A stretch of 52,396 bases of DNA from a virus. The notes below the pieces were generated by a model, which saw nothing but the letters and a program-made list of their open reading frames with translations, had not been told where the DNA came from and did no database searches. Shown piece by piece: positions 31,860 to 40,234 of the stretch. The position numbers and the translations under genes were made by a program. The stretch lies in the IMG/VR virus record IMGVR_UViG_3300028840_001414, positions 1 through 52,396 of that record; one strand, given 5' to 3'. The stretch's first letter is position 1, and every line of letters starts with the position of its first letter.

Positions 31860-34800
31860 ATGCCAGTTAGCCAGGAAATCCTCTCGATGATTGAGAGGGG
31901 CGAGCGAGATTTGGCCAACAACGCGCCAAAGCTCGACGAAGAAGTTGCCCTCGCGGTCAAGCAGGCCGACGAGCACGCTAAAGCTCGTCGTGATCTCTTG
32001 CGCGAAAAGTATGCCTGGGGCTTGGTTGCGCCGCTAAAGGGTACTCGGCTGGACTACGCCAAGAAGGCTATCCGGGAAGTTAAGGATCACTCCGAAAGGC
32101 AGTGGCTCGTAGAGGAAGTGGCGCGAATCGCTAAATCGCAAGAATGGTCACAGCGAAAGAAGTACAGTGAATCGGGCTATCTCGGTCGCCTTGGTAGCGC
32201 TGCGCAGAAGGTTGGTGGCGCCTTTGCCGAGGGCGGCACCGGCATGGTGGAGGCGCTGGACGACTTGCGAAAGCTGGCGCACGGCAAGGGTCGATCCGCT
32301 GAGGATGTACGGTTCCTACAGGCGCTCGAAGCCGCAAAGCGTGCCGAGAACCCGTTCTCTTCCGAGGCTCCCGGCCTGGCCGGCAAGGCGGCGACAGGGG
32401 CGGCCGGCATGGCGCCGGACATGGCTGCGGGGCTCCTGGCTTTACAGACCGGCGGGCCAAAGGCTGCTTTTGGGTATTGGGGCGCCCGGATGGCGCCTGA
32501 GCGAATCGAGGGATACAAGGGAATGGGTGTGCCCGCTCCGGTTGCTGGCGCGGCTGGCATCGGGACTGCGGCGGCCGAGGGTGCTATCGAACTTCTTAAT
32601 CTCGATCCGACTGGCCTGACCAAGCCTGTTGCTGAGCCGGCAAAGAAGGCGATTCGCCAGGGTGTTAGGTCATTACTCAATAGGGCTATCGGCGAGGGGG
32701 CCGCCAAGCAGGGGGCGAAGGAGCTTGTCAAGAAGTTCGGTGGCGAGGCAGTCAAGAACGCTTTGAAGCACCCGGCTACTAAGCGTGGCATTAGCGCCGC
32801 CGGTAGAGCAATGGAGCGTTTTGTTCTGGAGGGCGTGGAGGAGGGTCTTCAGGCCGAGGTAGAGACTGGGGGGCAATATCTAGCCGCCAAGGCATACGAG
32901 GACATACCCGATATTCCCGCGAAAGCGATCGGGGAGGCCGGGATAGAACAGGGTCTCGGGGCGCTGCCTGGATTGGCGGTACTCAGTGGTGCCGGCGGCG
33001 CCGTGGACGTGGCGCAATCCGTAGGCCAGGCAAGGACGCGCGTAAAGCGATTTGCCGAAGGGGCAGAGCACGCAAAAGTGCAGTCCGAAATAGTCGCCTT
33101 TGCCGACCGGGGGCATACCCCATCGGTTGCAAAATGGCAGGAATGGGGCCTCAAGGAAGAGGAGGGGATGAATCGGAAGCGCCGTCGCGAAGCCACTCAA
33201 GAGCTTGCGGAGGCTTACCGCGAAATCGAACAGATGCGATTCGCCTTTAGTGGTGTGACGCCAACTGCCGCGCAATGGAAGGCTCTCGGCTTACCGGAGG
33301 AGGCTGGCAAAACAGAGGCGGATCGTAAGTCGTACCTTGCCGAGAAATTCCTTCCCGAATCCCCACGGCAGGCTGAAGCTCCCGTTGAGGAGCAGCCGGC
33401 TGCTCTTGCGGGGGAAACCCAAGCGTTGGAAGCGAAGGCAGCCCGTGGTGTTGCCCCTGCAACCCATGATTTTCCAGTCGAGATGGAGGGAACCGGGGAG
33501 CAGATTGGTGGTCGCGAGGTCGTTCGGCAGTTGGAACAAATCTGGGGTACGCCACTCCGTTTTGGCCGGCTCGGCAAGCATAAGGCGCGTGGTATCTACA
33601 AGCTGAAGTCTCGTGTTGCCAGGCTCGCGAAGGGCGAGGAGGCATCACCGGCCGTGCAGATTCACGAAGCTGTCGGACACCATTTAGATGAAACGACAGA
33701 TATTCTGAAATCCGCCCCCGCAGACGCGAAGCAAGAAGTCGGTAAGCTGGATTATGATGCAAGCAAACTGCGAGCCGACGAAGGCTTTGCAGAGTTCGTT
33801 CGCGCCTATCTTACCGGGGGGACCGAACGATTCGCGAACGGGATTGACTTGAAGACCGAGGCCCCAAAGTTCCTGTCGCACTTTGAAGGCTGGCTCGAAG
33901 AACACCCTGAAGTGAAGGCGAAGATGGAGGCTAGCCGCGAGCCTTTGCTGGCCTTCAAGCAGGCCGGTGCGGTTGGGCGAGTGAAGGGACAAATTAGCAA
34001 GACTGGCATAGATCGCGGAAAGGCGGCCCCGCTTCGTGACAGGCTCAATAAATGGAAAGAACACCTGTATGCGCGGGTCAAAGAGGAGGGTCGGCCAGTC
34101 AAGCGATTCGTCGATGAGGCGCGGCAGCTAGGCTATGACCCCGAAGGCGAGACGACACCCTTTGAAGACTACAACGCTTTGCGGCAGGTGGGCCCGCACT
34201 TTGCCGAGAACGCGATTGAGCACGGTGTATTCACGCTTACGGGCACCCCTGAGAAGATTGGCCCGTCGATGTACGAGGCGCTAGCAGAGGTTGAGCCGGG
34301 CGAAGACTACGAAAACTTCATAGCGTGGGCATACGCTAACCATGCCATTGAGTCCTGGGGCGAGGAGAAAGACCCTGGCATTACTCTTGCAGATGCCAAG
34401 GAAGTAGTGTCGCGGCTAGGTAATTCGCGCTATGAAAGTGCTGCCGCGAAAGTGACGGAGTTCAACAATGCGTTAATCAATGTGCTGGCCGATGCCGGTG
34501 TTCTTGATGCCGAGGCGGCAGAGAGGATCGTTGCGTCTTACGAAACATACATTCCACTCGAACGCGCGAGGGAGGGCTCTCGCGGCGGCGGTGGTCGCCG
34601 GATGCTCGATCTGTCGAGCGCAATTAAGGGGCGGCGCGGCAGCGGATTGCAGATCGTCGATCCTATCGAATCGACGCTTGCCCGCGCAACCCGGTTGTAT
34701 GAACGAGCCGCACAGCAGCTTGTAATCAATAAGCTGGTGCAAGTCGCCGCTGACGTAAAGGGTCTCGGCGGGTGGGTTGAGGAAGTGCCCCCGAAGGTTC

Positions 34801-36788
34801 TGGCGACGAAGTTTTCTTTTGAAACGATCAAGCCGCAACTCGAAGGCTTGGATGAATCACTTGGGATTGACGTTGAACATCTCCTCGAAGACATAGACCC
34901 CGAGACGATACTGACCGTATGGCGCCCTGATCTTATGAAGGTGCATGGCGTCCCCATTTACAGGGTCACGCTGGATGGGGAGTCCCGGTTCTTCCAGCTA
35001 GACCCCGATCTCGGTGACGCGCTCGGTGGACTTGAAACCGTGCAGCATCTTGATCCGGTGACTCATATCATGCGCGCCGTTACCGGCCTGATGAAACGAG
35101 GCGCCACGAGGCTCAATCCCGATTTCATACTGTCGAACGCGATACGAGATTGTGACGCCTTCCTCCTGCAAGGAGAAAAGGGACTTAAAGGCGCCTTCGA
35201 TCCGGCGCAATACGCTGCGGCCTACGTGTTCTCGGAAATGCAGGCCATGAAGGGCGAAAAGGGCGTACCGGAAGTCGAGCTATTCAAGCGCATGGGTGGC
35301 GAGCTTTCGACGTATGCCGGTCTCGACAGGCTCAGGCTAAGGCGGGGCGCCCGTCGTGCGGTGCATGGCCGGCAAGGAAAGCTCGCTACAACATCGAACG
35401 TGGTTGGCGTTACCGAAGTGGCGCCGCGAATTGCGGAGTTTGCTGCGATCCTGGAGCGAGAAGGCTGGCTCGATAGAGTCAGAGCCGGCGAGACGCCGCC
35501 GATGGAAGTGCTAATTCGCGCGATCAACGCTGCCCATGACGTGACGATCGATTTTCGGCGCATGGGAAAATGGGGTCGGTATATCAACTACTATGTCCCG
35601 TTTTTCAATGCACGGGTTGAGGGTCTTGATAAATTCGTGCGCACATTCAAGGATCACCCCGGCCGTTCGACCTTTCGTGCGATGAAATACATCGTATTGC
35701 GATCGTTCATCTACTGGTGGCTGCGACACGACGACGACGACTACAAGGAACGGCCTGCCTGGCAGGATAATTTTTACATCTTCAAAGACGGTGAAGGTAA
35801 TCCGGTATGGCGTGTCCCCAAGCCGCAGGAGTGGGGGCTAATCGGCAGTGGTATCGAACGAATGCTCGACGCCATGTACGAGCGAGACCCGGAGCCTGTC
35901 GCACGGTGGTTCGGGCAGGTATTTTCGACTATCAATCCTGGCGTTTTCCCTGCTGGTGTTACGCCCCTTGCTGAATCACTTGCAAATTATGATTTTTCGT
36001 TTCGGCATCGGGAAATTGAATCAAGGTCTCTTCGCCGACTTGAGGCGCCGGATAGATACTACGACCATACAACGGGTGTGTCTAAGGCTGTGGCTCGTTT
36101 GTTGCATAAGGTAAGCGGCGGCAGCATTAAGTTTGGTCCGGCGAAGATCGATCACCTTGCGGACGGATTGCTTGGCGGGCTGTACGGCAAGATCAATGCT
36201 CCGTTCGACAAGCTGTACCGGGGTGGCGAATGGAGCGCTAGCGATATCCCCGGACTGAAGGGGCTGACGCTGCGGCAGGATTACGCGAGGAGCATCGATG
36301 ATTTTTACTCGCGCAAGGAATCACTTAGCAAGATCGCCGAATCAAAAAAGCTACGCGGCGAAATAGACGAGGAACATGCTGCCGAGTTTCGTCGCATACA
36401 ATACGCCGAAAGCCTCATGTCGGATATACGCAAAGCCATTAAGGGCCTCCCGGCAAAAGAGAGGAGAGAGGGCAGGCTGGCGATGATCGGCTTAGCGCGG
36501 GCAGCGCTGGGGCGGGAGCCGCTTGAAAGGTATCCTAACCCGATCGCTAATCCTGATGCAGTCCCCGCTGCCGCGCGTGGTGCGCTGGTGAAACATATCT
36601 CCCAGAAGGCAATTACCGCCTCCGGTAAGCTAGGGGTCGAGAGAACCGAACGTGCTGCGGAATATCTCCGTGCGATGGAGGCTGATCGCGATGTGATTTC
36701 AAGTTCAGTGTATGACCGGCTGCGCGTCCAGGGATTCCGCTCGACGACTGCGAGAGAGCGGCAGATGCGGGCAATATCGAGCTTGTAG
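31860..36788 (+). CDS. giant polyvalent-type internal virion protein (1642 aa)
   Basis: The largest gene. Residues 1-~480 are helical, with hydrophobic Gly/Ala segments around GATGAAGMAPDMAAGLLALQ (~175-200) and VAGAAGIGTAAAEGAIELLN that could insert in membranes. At ~600 is VQIHEAVGHHLDE, an HExxGHH-like metal site reminiscent of metallopeptidases. From ~1070 the TGLMKRGATRLNPDFILSNA segment matches, in my recollection, the large-polyvalent-protein-associated LPD38-type domain of phage and plasmid proteins, followed by FRRMGKWGRYINYYVPFFNA. Such proteins enter the cell with the DNA. No transglycosylase motif was found. Confidence 0.75.
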   Translation: MPVSQEILSMIERGERDLANNAPKLDEEVALAVKQADEHAKARRDLLREKYAWGLVAPLKGTRLDYAKKAIREVKDHSERQWLVEEVARIAKSQEWSQRKKYSESGYLGRLGSAAQKVGGAFAEGGTGMVEALDDLRKLAHGKGRSAEDVRFLQALEAAKRAENPFSSEAPGLAGKAATGAAGMAPDMAAGLLALQTGGPKAAFGYWGARMAPERIEGYKGMGVPAPVAGAAGIGTAAAEGAIELLNLDPTGLTKPVAEPAKKAIRQGVRSLLNRAIGEGAAKQGAKELVKKFGGEAVKNALKHPATKRGISAAGRAMERFVLEGVEEGLQAEVETGGQYLAAKAYEDIPDIPAKAIGEAGIEQGLGALPGLAVLSGAGGAVDVAQSVGQARTRVKRFAEGAEHAKVQSEIVAFADRGHTPSVAKWQEWGLKEEEGMNRKRRREATQELAEAYREIEQMRFAFSGVTPTAAQWKALGLPEEAGKTEADRKSYLAEKFLPESPRQAEAPVEEQPAALAGETQALEAKAARGVAPATHDFPVEMEGTGEQIGGREVVRQLEQIWGTPLRFGRLGKHKARGIYKLKSRVARLAKGEEASPAVQIHEAVGHHLDETTDILKSAPADAKQEVGKLDYDASKLRADEGFAEFVRAYLTGGTERFANGIDLKTEAPKFLSHFEGWLEEHPEVKAKMEASREPLLAFKQAGAVGRVKGQISKTGIDRGKAAPLRDRLNKWKEHLYARVKEEGRPVKRFVDEARQLGYDPEGETTPFEDYNALRQVGPHFAENAIEHGVFTLTGTPEKIGPSMYEALAEVEPGEDYENFIAWAYANHAIESWGEEKDPGITLADAKEVVSRLGNSRYESAAAKVTEFNNALINVLADAGVLDAEAAERIVASYETYIPLERAREGSRGGGGRRMLDLSSAIKGRRGSGLQIVDPIESTLARATRLYERAAQQLVINKLVQVAADVKGLGGWVEEVPPKVLATKFSFETIKPQLEGLDESLGIDVEHLLEDIDPETILTVWRPDLMKVHGVPIYRVTLDGESRFFQLDPDLGDALGGLETVQHLDPVTHIMRAVTGLMKRGATRLNPDFILSNAIRDCDAFLLQGEKGLKGAFDPAQYAAAYVFSEMQAMKGEKGVPEVELFKRMGGELSTYAGLDRLRLRRGARRAVHGRQGKLATTSNVVGVTEVAPRIAEFAAILEREGWLDRVRAGETPPMEVLIRAINAAHDVTIDFRRMGKWGRYINYYVPFFNARVEGLDKFVRTFKDHPGRSTFRAMKYIVLRSFIYWWLRHDDDDYKERPAWQDNFYIFKDGEGNPVWRVPKPQEWGLIGSGIERMLDAMYERDPEPVARWFGQVFSTINPGVFPAGVTPLAESLANYDFSFRHREIESRSLRRLEAPDRYYDHTTGVSKAVARLLHKVSGGSIKFGPAKIDHLADGLLGGLYGKINAPFDKLYRGGEWSASDIPGLKGLTLRQDYARSIDDFYSRKESLSKIAESKKLRGEIDEEHAAEFRRIQYAESLMSDIRKAIKGLPAKERREGRLAMIGLARAALGREPLERYPNPIANPDAVPAAARGALVKHISQKAITASGKLGVERTERAAEYLRAMEADRDVISSSVYDRLRVQGFRSTTARERQMRAISSL

Positions 36789-36792
36789 CAAG

Positions 36793-36834
36793 GTGGCTGG
36801 AAAGAAAGTTCGCAAAACTGAGTCTTGGTATAAT
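36793..36834 (+). promoter_or_regulatory. phage promoter of the GTGGCTGG class, copy 3
   Basis: GTGGCTGG (36793-36800), five bases after the polyvalent gene stop, is followed after exactly 28 nt by TATAAT (36829-36834) with TGG before it. It should start RNA near 36841 and drive the lysis/envelope block. Confidence 0.75.
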
Positions 36835-36871
36835 GAAAGGTGCTGTGCAAGTTCTTCGTTCGAGATTTTCC

Positions 36872-37426
36872 ATGCATGATTCTCTGCATAGCGTCCAACC
36901 GGGCGACGTAATCGGTTTCTCCGGTCGTAGCTGGCTAAGCGCTGGTATCAATATCAGTACATTTGGCATTCCCTTTTGGGGGATTAGTCATGTCGGAATT
37001 GTTGGTTACGCCCATCAGGCGCTGCCGTCGTACTCACTGTTCGAGAGCACGGGAAAAACCGGCGTGCAGAGTCGCAACTTTGACGAGGCCATTATGGATT
37101 ATAACGGTCGCGTCTGGTTATATCAATTGTCACGGCCGCTGTTCCTGCATGAGATGACGCGGCTTATGAGGCGACTGAAGGGGCTGGAGGGGCGCCCGTA
37201 TGACGTGCCTGGTGCCGTTCGGGCCGGCGGGGCGATCTGGTCGCTTATTCAGGCAGTCGCACGCGGCGAAGACCTAACGAGTCTGTTTTGCTCGGAGTTT
37301 GTTGCTGAAGTTCTATCGTACATCGGTATTTTCCCGACCGCTAACGCGAGTCGATGGAGCCCGAATCATCTGGTCCGCAAGCTGCGGCGCATGGGAATCG
37401 TAAACCCACCAATGAGGTTGAAGTGA
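36872..37426 (+). CDS. permuted papain-fold (YiiX/NlpC-like) enzyme, lysis candidate
   Basis: 184 residues from ATG 36872. The upstream in-frame ATG at 36833 overlaps the promoter -10 and would not be on the transcript, so it is rejected. The order of motifs is that of circularly permuted NlpC/P60-like enzymes: QPGDVIGFSG, then GISHVGIVG with the catalytic His (~40), FESTGKTG, and SLFCSEFVAEVL with the catalytic Cys (~140). Such enzymes cleave peptides or amides; in phages they can be endolysins. First gene after a dedicated promoter, it is the best endolysin candidate here. Confidence 0.75.
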   Translation: MHDSLHSVQPGDVIGFSGRSWLSAGINISTFGIPFWGISHVGIVGYAHQALPSYSLFESTGKTGVQSRNFDEAIMDYNGRVWLYQLSRPLFLHEMTRLMRRLKGLEGRPYDVPGAVRAGGAIWSLIQAVARGEDLTSLFCSEFVAEVLSYIGIFPTANASRWSPNHLVRKLRRMGIVNPPMRLK

Positions 37427-37953
37427 AGAGAGCCCTTGCTGTATTACTGCTGTGTGTCACATGCGGGTGTACGCCTAGCCGCACACCCGTAATCGAGCGT
37501 CCGGCCGTTAACGTGCCGATGGCCTTTCGTCAGCGCAACTACACCGACAGCGGCTCCTGCGTCCACGCAACCCTTATTACCCTGCTTCGGTGGCAGGGTC
37601 GTGTAAGCGATGCGAACCGTTGGCGTCGTGACTTCCAAGGCGGTGAGTGGGCTAGTTCGTTCGCGCAAAAGCTGGACGGCAGGGGGATACGTTACGCATA
37701 CGTCACTAACGGCGGCGTGCCGTTTCTTGAGTGGGCTTGTTCAACCCGGCGCGGGTGCGGCATTACCGTCAAGGGCGGCGCACACATGGTCGCGCTAGTT
37801 CATCTTGACGACAAGTGGGCAGCAATCCTTGACAACAATGATGTATCGAAATTTACCTGGATTCCACGCGAGACACTAATCGCTGAGTGGAAGGCCAGTC
37901 ACGGTTGGGCTGTTACGCCAGTGTACTCGCCAGCGGCGCCGTTGCCCTGGTAA
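37423..37953 (+). CDS. exported C39-like cysteine peptidase, probable lipoprotein
   Basis: 176 residues from GTG 37423, overlapping the previous stop (GTGA). The N-terminus is an export signal ending in a Cys (MKRALAVLLLCVTCGC); the lipobox is not strict, so lipid attachment is probable rather than sure. The mature part has YTDSGSCVHATLITLLRWQG with the nucleophile Cys46, KGGAHMVALVHLD with His121, and AILDNND with the third residue, the pattern of C39/papain-like peptidases. With the permuted papain enzyme before it, this suggests a two-enzyme attack on the cell envelope. No ABC transporter domain is present. Confidence 0.75.
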   Translation: MKRALAVLLLCVTCGCTPSRTPVIERPAVNVPMAFRQRNYTDSGSCVHATLITLLRWQGRVSDANRWRRDFQGGEWASSFAQKLDGRGIRYAYVTNGGVPFLEWACSTRRGCGITVKGGAHMVALVHLDDKWAAILDNNDVSKFTWIPRETLIAEWKASHGWAVTPVYSPAAPLPW

Positions 37954-37977
37954 ACCTGTTCAGAAAGAGAGGAAGAA

Positions 37978-38706
37978 ATGTTGAGAGAGTTTTTTAGGGT
38001 GCTCTTAATTGGGGTCGCTCTTGGCTTAATTTTCTGTGGAACATTCGTTGTCATGTCGTCTCTGATTTCTGCGTGTTATGCCGCAGAGGTAACTACAGAG
38101 GAGCGCGTGATCGATCTTCCCCAGGACTCCGAGAAGTGGTTCGTTAGTGTCGTCGGCGATGCGGAAGACCCGCAGTTCCAGGCGGTCCTGCAATGGTTCA
38201 ATGAAGACGAGAAGCTGAAAGACCTGAAGGGTGCAGTTCACTTTTGGAAGATCGCCAGCAACAGCACGGCCTACGAGACCCGGTACAAGCACAACGTCAA
38301 AGGGCTCCCGACTGTGCGGATTCAGGAGGCGAGCGGCGCCGTTATCTATGAGGGGGTTGGCGAGCAGATTCCGGCATCGGCCGATGATTTGTACCGAGAG
38401 ATTTCGGATTCGTCTACTGGCCGAATTATCAACTGGCCGATCTTGAACCGGCCGATCCTGCCGTGGCGCCGTCATATCGAAAGAGAGAGAAATCAGCAGC
38501 CGTCCCCCGCTCCGTGCCCCGGCCCCGACTGTGCCCCCGTGCCGCCTGATCCCACGGTGCCGCCCCTCAGCGACGGTGGCCCGCCTCAAATGGATTCCGG
38601 GCCGTCTGCGGGGCTTGTGCTCGCTCTGTCGATCTTATCGCTGCTTGGCGGCGGCGCTGGCGGGCTTATCTCCCAGTGGCGGCGCACCTATCGCACGGAT
38701 GGCTGA
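37978..38706 (+). CDS. exported thioredoxin-fold protein without redox Cys pair
   Basis: 242 residues from ATG 37978 (GAGAGGAAG upstream). An N-terminal signal or membrane segment (FFRVLLIGVALGLIFCGTFV) is followed by a thioredoxin-like domain: EKWFVSVVGDAEDPQFQAV, helices, VHFWKI, and KHNVKGLPTVRIQEASG with the cis-Pro-type turn. The CxxC active site is missing, so it is not a redox enzyme. A Pro-rich stalk and a C-terminal transmembrane segment (GLVLALSILSLLGGGAGGLI) follow. It resembles exported planctomycete-virus proteins as I recall. A role in lysis or in the envelope is likely from position. Confidence 0.65.
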   Translation: MLREFFRVLLIGVALGLIFCGTFVVMSSLISACYAAEVTTEERVIDLPQDSEKWFVSVVGDAEDPQFQAVLQWFNEDEKLKDLKGAVHFWKIASNSTAYETRYKHNVKGLPTVRIQEASGAVIYEGVGEQIPASADDLYREISDSSTGRIINWPILNRPILPWRRHIERERNQQPSPAPCPGPDCAPVPPDPTVPPLSDGGPPQMDSGPSAGLVLALSILSLLGGGAGGLISQWRRTYRTDG

Positions 38707-38746
38707 TCGTTACGAATTCCAGTTTTCCCTAGCAAGAGAGGTTTGC

Positions 38747-39157
38747 ATGAGTTTTCTCGAAATCGCTTTGTTGTGTATTGTTGGTGTCGGTGGTGGGTGG
38801 GGTATAGTCTCGTGGCTGTTCAAGAAGGATACCGCCCGCGAGGAGCGCCGGCGCGGCGCGGCTACGCTGGCCACTTCGTTATCTGGGCTCGGCTTCAAGA
38901 AGCTGCCCGAATTTCTGGTGGACTACAGCGTAGGCGACTACAGCGCCATGGCTCACAAGATCAAGTCACTGGCCAGCCTGTTTGTCGGCGGTGAGGCCGG
39001 CGTGATGGTCGAGTTCGAGAAGGTCTTTGACAACCTGCTGAGCGCCAAGCTGAAGTCTGAGACCGGCCGCTCGCTAATCGCAGCGAAGCTTGCGGACGCC
39101 GTTGAGGAGCGGGATGCTTCGGCTATCAAGTCTGCCCCGATGGCGAGCGTAAAGTAG
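38747..39157 (+). CDS. small membrane-anchored protein, holin candidate
   Basis: 136 residues from ATG 38747 behind AGAGAGG; the overlapping frame starting at 38531 is rejected. One transmembrane segment (FLEIALLCIVGVGGGWGIVS) is followed by a basic stretch and amphipathic helices (LVDYSVGDYSAMAHKIKSLA). A single-pass N-anchored protein in the lysis block may be a holin or an accessory of one. No family recognised. Confidence 0.55.
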   Translation: MSFLEIALLCIVGVGGGWGIVSWLFKKDTAREERRRGAATLATSLSGLGFKKLPEFLVDYSVGDYSAMAHKIKSLASLFVGGEAGVMVEFEKVFDNLLSAKLKSETGRSLIAAKLADAVEERDASAIKSAPMASVK

Positions 39158-39166
39158 GCACTTCCT

Positions 39167-39214
39167 CCCACGGGGATTTCCGGTCAGGCGCCGGCCCCCG
39201 TGGGTTATTCTCTT
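39167..39214 (+). terminator. intrinsic terminator inside the lysis block
   Basis: Nine-base arms CCCACGGGG and CCCCGTGGG (39167-39204) with an inner CCGG/CCGG pair are followed by TTATTCTCTT. It lies just after the 136-aa membrane protein gene. Confidence 0.65.
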
Positions 39215-39224
39215 GGAGTGATTG

Positions 39225-39482
39225 ATGCAGGGCCCGAATTTCAAGAAACTGGTAATTCGCAAGATGGCTCGTGACGCGGTTCCAGATGGGGGCGGCTTCG
39301 CAGATGGCTTGCGGTTCTTGTCATCGCCAAAAGGAATCGCATCGGCTGTAAAGCGAGCAACCGAATGGGTACAGCAAGCTATAAATGCAGTAAAAGCTGC
39401 GCCAGATAATTCATTCGGCAATAATGACGAAGCGATAGCGAACGAAATTTTAAGGCAGCTTGATGACAGCCAAAGAAACTGA
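39225..39482 (+). CDS. small protein, 85 aa
   Basis: ATG 39225 (TTGGAG upstream; a TTG directly before it is less likely). Basic N-terminus (QGPNFKKLVIRKMARDAVP) and a helical C-terminus (AVKRATEWVQQAINAVKAAP). Its end overlaps the next gene start by 20 nt. Function unknown; may be a lysis accessory or virion protein. Confidence 0.6.
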   Translation: MQGPNFKKLVIRKMARDAVPDGGGFADGLRFLSSPKGIASAVKRATEWVQQAINAVKAAPDNSFGNNDEAIANEILRQLDDSQRN

Positions 39483-39750
39483 AGCCCTGAATGCCCTGCG
39501 GGCAGAGTTGGTCGCGTACCATGTAGAGGTACGTGAGCACATCGCTAGATGCGAGGCGTGCCGGTCAGACGTGGCTACCATGCACGCCGATCTGTATGGC
39601 ATTCCAGGCAACAAGGAGCACACCGGCGTCGTGGGGGAGGTTTCGGAGCTTCGCGCAAGCCGGCGTGCAATCCTGATCGGCCTGCGATGTGCGTGGGGGG
39701 TGCTAGTAGCCGTCGCAGGGGTGGTTACGACTGTACTCTTTGGGAAGTGA
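39463..39750 (+). CDS. XhlA-type coiled-coil membrane protein, holin-like
   Basis: 95 residues from ATG 39463, with AAGGCAGC upstream. A long helix (ETEALNALRAELVAYHVEVR) with two Cys (CEAC) is followed by a linker and a C-terminal transmembrane segment (GLRCAWGVLVAVAGVVTTVL). A cytoplasmic coiled coil plus one C-terminal membrane span is the layout of XhlA-like phage membrane proteins involved in lysis. It is the last gene before the terminator. Confidence 0.6.
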   Translation: MTAKETEALNALRAELVAYHVEVREHIARCEACRSDVATMHADLYGIPGNKEHTGVVGEVSELRASRRAILIGLRCAWGVLVAVAGVVTTVLFGK

Positions 39751-39768
39751 TCTTCTTTCGTTCCTTCC

Positions 39769-39820
39769 AGGGCCACTCAGGGGCCCGTGTAGGGCCGCCG
39801 GTTGCAGGTGGCCCTTCTTT
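39769..39820 (+). terminator. intrinsic terminator at the end of the late genes
   Basis: AGGGCCAC (39769-39776) pairs with GTGGCCCT (39808-39815), with GC-rich inner pairing, followed by TCTTTAT. It ends the rightward late transcript before the integrase region. Confidence 0.75.
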
Positions 39821-40160
39821 ATGTTAGGCTATCTAAAGGCCCTGAGAAACCGCGTCAGAAGCTATGGCGATGGGTAGCGAACATTCTCACCCCCTGTTGT
39901 ATTCTCACTTAGGAATGACGAGCGTGACCACGCTCGATTGAGCGTTTCAATGTGAAAATAGGTAGTTTATGTAACTTAGCGAGATATTCGGAATACACCA
40001 TAAGTCGTTGTTACATAACGAGTTACGTATATCCCTCCTTCAGGACGAGGCGGGATAGCGGCCCGCTACTTTTTTATTTTCGGTTGACGTAAACCATTAC
40101 CCTCGCAGTATTTACGTCACCTTCTCAAAAGGAAATGCTTACGACTGCGCTTTTTTGCGC
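39821..40160. other. non-coding region before the integrase, candidate attP
   Basis: No gene is supported. It holds ATTCTCAC twice (39883 and 39901 area), a perfect 8-bp dyad CGAGCGTG-AC-CACGCTCG (39919-39936), an inverted pair TTATGTAAC/GTTACATAA about 40 bp apart (39968-40018), and GACGTAAA/TTTACGTC around 40084-40117. Repeats plus AT-rich DNA next to an integrase are what an attachment site with arm-type sites looks like, but the core cannot be fixed without the host. Confidence 0.5.
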
Positions 40161-40189
40161 TTGCAACCCCTTTTCTGGCATGGTAGAAT
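40161..40189 (+). promoter_or_regulatory. integrase promoter
   Basis: TTGCAA (40161-40166), a 17-nt spacer and TAGAAT (40184-40189) with TGG just before the -10 form a good sigma70-type promoter 46 bases upstream of the integrase ATG. The -35 is also a TTGCAA word like those in the operator cluster at 10502-10559, so the XRE protein might act here too. Confidence 0.65.
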
Positions 40190-40234
40190 AGGGAGAGAGG
40201 CATTGATAGACTACCTTTGAGTTGGAGGCTCCAC

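Noticed and set aside
38531-38746. Longer start for the holin-candidate gene
   Set aside because: It overlaps the C-terminus of the thioredoxin-fold gene in another frame and the ATG at 38747 has a clear ribosome site.
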